NCBI GenBank assembly: GCA_028023455.1
Contig: JAQFVV010012394.1
Location: 23,516,900-23,580,899, forward strand
Length of the DNA stretch: 64,000 nucleotides
Direction of reading: 5' to 3'
From: Epiperipatus broadwayi
Taxonomy: Eukaryota; Onychophora; Udeonychophora; Euonychophora; Peripatidae
In this document: positions 59,130 to 64,000 of the stretch, one piece after another
Position numbering within the stretch: the first letter of the stretch is position 1
Layout of the letters: every line of letters starts with the position of its first letter
The notes under the pieces: model-generated
What the model was told of the DNA's origin: nothing
What the model saw: the letters and a program-made list of their open reading frames with translations, nothing else
Database searches by the model: none
Made by a program: the position numbers and the translations under genes

Positions 59130-61049
59130 CCAAATCAATTCTCAAATAAGTAATGTAAATGTAAGTAAAACTCAATTGGGAAGAGCTGAATGGACTGTTA
59201 TATATTAAATCTGTCTCTGGTGTGCTCAAATACTATTGCTAATTACCATATATTTACATGTGCATAGTAAATTGTATAGCTCTAGAGATCTTCCAATAAA
59301 AGTAAATTTTATAACTTCAATATTTTTTTCTTTCAATATTTAATCCAATAAAACTTTTTCTAGGATTTTACTTACTCATATTACACAGCCAGTTATTTTA
59401 TTTATTTATTTTACTTTTACGTTTATTCTGTTTCAACTAATTTATTTAAACTTAATTTTATTCATGGTTATGTCACTCATTAAATTCTAGTCATCTTTAA
59501 AAATGAATGTTTCTCTATTAACTTGTATAATGTCATCATTTTAAAGAAAAGAATAATAAATTTATAAATTAAATAAATAGATTTTTTTGTCTTCTTTTTA
59601 ATGATAATTTGTTAGGATAGTAAAATAAGTGTATAATATATTGTAAAAAAGTGAATAAAAATAAGTGATTGATACTACTAATATTGATAAAAATATTGAT
59701 ATTAATATTAATATTGATACTAATATTAATATTGATATTGTGTAGGTTACAATTCTGAAGAAGTCTGTTGGTTAATCAAAACTGCTTCCTATTTTTGGAA
59801 GTGTTGAGTAATAAAATATTTTTGTATTTTTATTGGATAAAATGCATGGAAAAGTGTGTTAGTTTTGTTTATTTGTATTTTTCACAATGAAATCCATCAT
59901 AGAGCATCAATCTTATAACTTTCTCACCAATATTATATAATTGAACATATAATTAAAAAACATTATGTAATTAAACCTTCAAATAAATATTAAAAGCAAA
60001 CAAATATTCTTTCCCTTTAAAATCTAAACATATTATTGATAGGTTTTAAAAAATATTTCATTTTGGAAATCAGATAATGAAGTGTATAAAGTCTCTAAAT
60101 AATAATTTCTTTCATAAGAAGTTTTCAACACATTGGGATTTAATAATAAGGCAGGCAAATAAATTATTCAAAGTAAGAAAAATCATACGCTGTCAACATG
60201 TCATTGTCTTTAACATGATATATAGATCTTCAGTTTTTACGTAGAACTGTTTTTTTAATCTTACTCATTTTAGTATAATAAACCTACTGCCATTCTTAAT
60301 TTTATTTTTACATTTGAATGGAAAATACTATTATTGTGTGAATTCTTCGATAAGTATTTCTTTCAGTTTTATACCTTTTAGAAAATAATGACTTTCATAT
60401 AATCCAGTATAGTCACATTTCTGTGAATAATCCACTTGACAAAGCAATTTTCTTGCATTTCCTTTCTTAAATCTCTCTTAGGATTAAGATAACTTTCATA
60501 AGTAATTCTTTTAGCACAGTACTTATCTTTTTTATGGACCTGCCTCCTTTAAGTATTTAATCATGTAAAATTATATTCTTTTTATAATAAATTAACCATA
60601 TTATGATTAACGAAGACTATAGAATAGGGACAACTTAAGTGAATGTGAGCACTGTGACTTAGGATTTCAAAAAAAGAGAAATTAAGATTGATTTATTTTT
60701 ATTGTATTTTTTCAACCATTTATTCCCTCCCTCCCAATAATTATTCAAGTTTTTTCAGAATCCATTTAAGGCAATCCTGTAATTAATTTTGAGTTTGCAT
60801 TTGTAATAATTTGTTAGTTGTCAGTCAAATTAAATATCTTTGTTTTTATTTATTTCTCACTTCTACATGTTATTAACTGAAAGAAGTGGTTAATTTGAAG
60901 AAAATATTTAAGATCATGTAAGTTATAATAAATGAAAATTTTATCAGGATATTTTATTAGTATTTTTAATTATCATTAACATGTTCTTTTTAATGTAAAT
61001 TATTAACAACAATAAAAAAATGAAAACAGAATCTTGCAGCAAATACTCA
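59130..61049. other. Non-coding, DNAAF4 intron 2 or beyond
   Basis: AT-rich; apart from the microsatellite at 59671-59742 nothing is recognised. No DNAAF4 TPR exon was seen. Confidence 0.5.
59671..59742 (+). repeat. ATATTGATATTAAT microsatellite
   Basis: Imperfect runs of AATATTGAT and AATATTAAT units. Confidence 0.75.
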
Positions 61050-61250
61050 CATATACCATTCCAATATATAAATTATAAGGGATTTGAATACAGACTTTCA
61101 AGCTCCCTTCAGCTATCTGCTCTATCTCATACAACCAATATACATGACCACACATGTGAAAAAGATAAATGATTTCCAATATACATATTTCACATCAAAC
61201 CAGCACTCATCAGTTGGCCCAGATCATCATCTCCCACACATGTATATATA
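61050..61250 (-). repeat. Family 2 hammerhead-like motif followed by tRNA-like SINE sequence
   Basis: On the minus strand: distal stem I (GAUGAUGAUC with an AUCAU partner), CCAA, CUGAUGA (61213-61207), a decayed stem II, GAAA (61191-61188), stem III U-AUGU-A, U-A, UUGG. All core positions are permitted ones. Downstream on the same strand lies a tRNA-like stretch with GAGATAGAGCAGATAGCTG and a B-box-like GTATTCAAATCCC near 61085. Confidence 0.62.
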
Positions 61251-62124
61251 ATCAGTGCTTAGTATATTAATATAGCATATTTTCAACCTTTAATGAACAG
61301 GCTTCAATCGACTCCATTCTCCAACTTTTTAGCCATCCATATCATTGAAAATCTGATGATGGAATACCCAAATCCCTTGTTGAAACCAATATTATTGTCA
61401 TGCCCATGTTGAGTTTAAATAACTCTAATTCATTGTCCATTTAAATATGCAGAAGAGGGATGGACAGAATACAGGCTGAATCTGTAATATTTGATTGAAT
61501 ACAGATACACTTTCAATTACTTAAATTATAATCATTATTAAGTGAACCTATTATATGATTTTTCAGGAATTATATAAAGCAGTGTTAGCAGAATGTCTAT
61601 TTATTATAGAAATCTTTAAATTCATTTACAAAAATTGCTGCTTTAATTTTTCTTTTTCTATGATATATTTTTTTATTGTAATATTCTTATGTAATCTGAA
61701 TTGAAGGAAAATTTAAAGTTATAAAATTTTTCATGATCTAAGAAAACTGAAGTGGTATTTAATTGATTATGAATAGCATTCAATTATAGAAGATCATGTT
61801 TATTTAATAGTATAAATATTCAGTTAATATTCTTTCACTTTTCTTTAGAAAAATCTTGTAACTTTAAAGTTATCTTCAAGTTGGATCACCAAAACTATTG
61901 TATGAAGAAAGACATCATAGAAATAAAAAAAATTAAAGAAGCAATTCTTCTAAATTGATTTAAAGATCCTATTATGAGTAGACAATTTGCTAATATAAAT
62001 CTACATAGTTTTTAAAAAATCACATGACATCTGCATCTTGGTTCATACAAATTCAAGTTGATAATGATTATAAGTAATAGAAAGTATTTTTATTTAAATT
62101 ATATAAAAAATACTTCTTGTTTTC

Positions 62125-62730
62125 CTGAAGGTTTTGGATGATTGTGTTCTAGTTGTATTTTTATATTGGACTATTTCCATCATCTAATATGCGTATTGAA
62201 TGTCTTTAGAAAAATTTAAGTTTATTTAAATATTCCAAATACATTCAACTGTTGGTAATAGAACATCAAACAGGTTAGTATATGCACAACATTTCAAGAG
62301 GTATTATTCTCCATTCTTCTTCAGATGTTTCTGGCCTGACCGGTGACAGTACTAGTATGGGATTTGAACCTAGATCCTTAGATTTTTGATTATTGAATTT
62401 TAAGGTAATGCTTTAACCAATTTCTTTGTGTTACCTTAAAATTCTTTGCTCAGTTGGTTAGTGTTACCTTAAAATTCAATAATCAAGAATCTAAGGATCC
62501 AGATTAGAATCCCATGTTAGTACTGTCACTGGTCAGGTCGGCAACATCTGAAGAAGAGGAGAGAATACTACCTCTCAAAACGTTGTGCATATACTAACCT
62601 GTTTGATGTGCTATTACTAACAGACGAATGTATTTGGAATATTTAAATAAAATTCAATATTTTTAGACATTCAATATGCATATTAGATGATGGAAAGAGT
62701 CCAATATAAAAATACAAAATTTACTTCTGT
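62125..62730. repeat. Two tRNA-derived SINEs head to head (600-bp palindrome)
   Basis: The plus copy (from about 62452) begins with an A-box-like TGCTCAGTTGGTTAGTG and has a B-box-like GGATCCAGATTAGAATCCC. The minus copy has a better B box, GGTTCAAATCC (about 62353-62363). Bodies continue outward through CATCTGAAGAAGA, GTTGTGCATATACTAACCTG and GTATTTGGAATATTTAAAT. Arms are about 260 bp with an asymmetric centre near 62440-62455. Confidence 0.75.
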
Positions 62731-63463
62731 TTAAATTATATATTATTATTGTTTATTTTTTACTGTTATTATAATTTAAAACTCTTTAGTGAGTAATTAA
62801 TTATTTTACATACACATATAAAGAGAAATTTAACTATGTTTGATATTTTCTTTCTACTCATTTACAGGTAAATATGTTTACTTTGAAGTCTTCTGATACA
62901 TTTGCTTTGTTAACTATTTAATAAGCTCTAAGTTGCCTTTTTAATAAGAAAGTCAAGTTCAAAATAATGTAAATTAACTATTAATGACATTTACAATGGT
63001 TTAATACCCTGTATGTTGAGACAGTAATACGTGACTGACTTTGGAATGTAGGTCTTCAAATTTATTTTAGGGTTGTCGTCGTTGAGCAACCATATCCCAC
63101 TGGATGGCGCAGTTATCACGCTAAAACTATAAAATATGCTCATTCACGGGCCGTTAATTATAATCATTTTGATGTGTTTTTTGTAATGCGAAAATAAAAA
63201 AACAAAGAAAATTGTCTTTTTTAAATATTATTTAATTTTAAATATTATTTTTTATTAACGTATACAAATTAAATGATAATAATAAATGTAAAATAAAATA
63301 AACAAATTACAATTTGATTCGTCTTTTTTAGTTTTCTTTTTATTAGAAAAATCAATTTTCTATCGGAGATTTTTTTACTGGGGTTACGGGTTTTTTTTTT
63401 TTTGTTGTTGTTGTTTACCGCTATTTTTTTATTTCAAATAGAATGACAACTAAAAGTAAAAGT
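62731..63463. other. Non-coding
   Basis: AT-rich with a GC-richer patch at about 63070-63155; no gene recognised. Confidence 0.5.
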
Positions 63464-63524
63464 TGTTATGGTTAGGTTTAGGGTTACTTTTAGGGTTAGT
63501 TTTAGGGTTAGCTTTAGGGTTAAA
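63464..63524 (+). repeat. Telomere-like degenerate TTAGGG repeats
   Basis: Five TTAGGGTTA cores are spaced about 12-14 bp apart (TTTAGGGTTACTTTTAGGGT and similar), an interstitial telomere-like array. Confidence 0.7.
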
Positions 63525-64000
63525 ATAAAAAATATCAAAATCGTATTTTTGTAAATATTTTTTTTTACCAACATCTATAAAATAAATGATAACAATAAAC
63601 GTAAACTATATTCAACAAAGTATAACAGTAGTCGGAGAAAAGAAAGAAACTAAAACTTTTTTAAACAACGACAAATATATATATAATGTTTATAATATAT
63701 GCTTTTTATGACATTTAAAAAAACAGTGTACAATTGTACTTTTCTTACTGGATATTTTTGTGTTAACGCTCTTTTTTATTTCAAAAATATACACACGGTA
63801 CAATCTTAAAATGTCTCGTGGAAATGTTACGAACAGTACGTTACTTGACGCGTTACCTAATTCCAATTCACTTTATACATATATCTCATCAACATTTACT
63901 ACTTAAAACTTCAATACACTATGGTGTAAAAAGTCTGTTAATTATTACTTTACAAAATCTGAACATTTCAATACTTTAAAATAAAAAAAAATCCAATGAA

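Noticed and set aside
59744-59790. CTGAAGAAGTCTGTTGGTTAATC followed by AAAACTG as a hammerhead (similar at 30950).
   Set aside because: No pairable stem II and no GAAA; only the first core box is present.
62300-62345. CUGAAGA...GAAAU-GUUGUGC as a third hammerhead family (also 62550-62590).
   Set aside because: The cleavage position would be G after U, which hammerheads do not permit. The plus copy also has AAAAC instead of GAAAC.
1-64000. CRISPR array, operon or bacterial features.
   Set aside because: Spliced exons, retroelements and multi-kb introns show a eukaryotic genome; no regular spacer array exists.

Overview
This is an AT-rich window from an animal nuclear genome (clearly more A+T than G+C throughout, by eye). 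The evidence is spliced exons with GT/AG borders and multi-kb introns, many non-LTR and Penelope-like retroelement fragments, TTAGGG-like degenerate repeats near the right edge, and a motile-cilium assembly gene. I read it as an invertebrate; the sequence does not let me name a phylum or species.

Two host genes lie head to head. On the minus strand are exons of a mitochondrial stomatin-like protein 2 (STOML2/SLP-2): a 12-codon first coding exon (37471-37506) and exons at 30007-30147, 22761-22860 and 10204-10336. One exon of about 20 codons between the last two was not found, and the C-terminal exons lie beyond base 1 or were not recognised. On the plus strand are the first two coding exons of the dynein axonemal assembly factor DNAAF4/DYX1C1 (45521-45643 and 47409-47559), together the N-terminal CS (p23-like) domain; the rest was not found before base 64000. 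The intergenic space carries a match to the RFX X-box 40 bp before the DNAAF4 start codon, fitting a cilia gene.

Everything else is intron or intergenic DNA packed with mobile elements. 1-10200 (intron): HHR repeats, an inverted-repeat Penelope remnant, a 3' RTE fragment and a 410-bp TIR element. 11111-14700: a nearly full-length but broken RTE element followed by another decayed LINE. 15045-15700: paired inverted HHR repeats. 16190-17760 and 28165-29745: two copies of a TATA-containing 1.6-kb repeat. 19228-21960: an antisense LINE whose 3' part recurs at 33845-35000 inside a 3.2-kb TIR element (33476-36719). 24718-25266: a hAT-like insertion. 31480-31912 and 38967-41100: Penelope-like GIY-YIG pieces, the second with an RTE element nested in it. 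52065-54450 and 54725-56862: a 2.1-kb tandem segmental duplication. 57324-57630, 58290-59125, 61050-61250 and 62125-62730: palindromes, hammerhead-like repeats and tRNA-like SINEs.

The most notable non-genic signal is a set of hammerhead-ribozyme-like motifs (type I, with a one-base-pair stem III) in at least two dispersed repeat families. One insertion has its exact ends fixed by an empty paralogous site, and another has a perfect 14-bp target duplication. Several copies are near-perfect inverted dimers whose axis falls in the ribozyme. All folds and family assignments were made by eye, without alignment or folding software.
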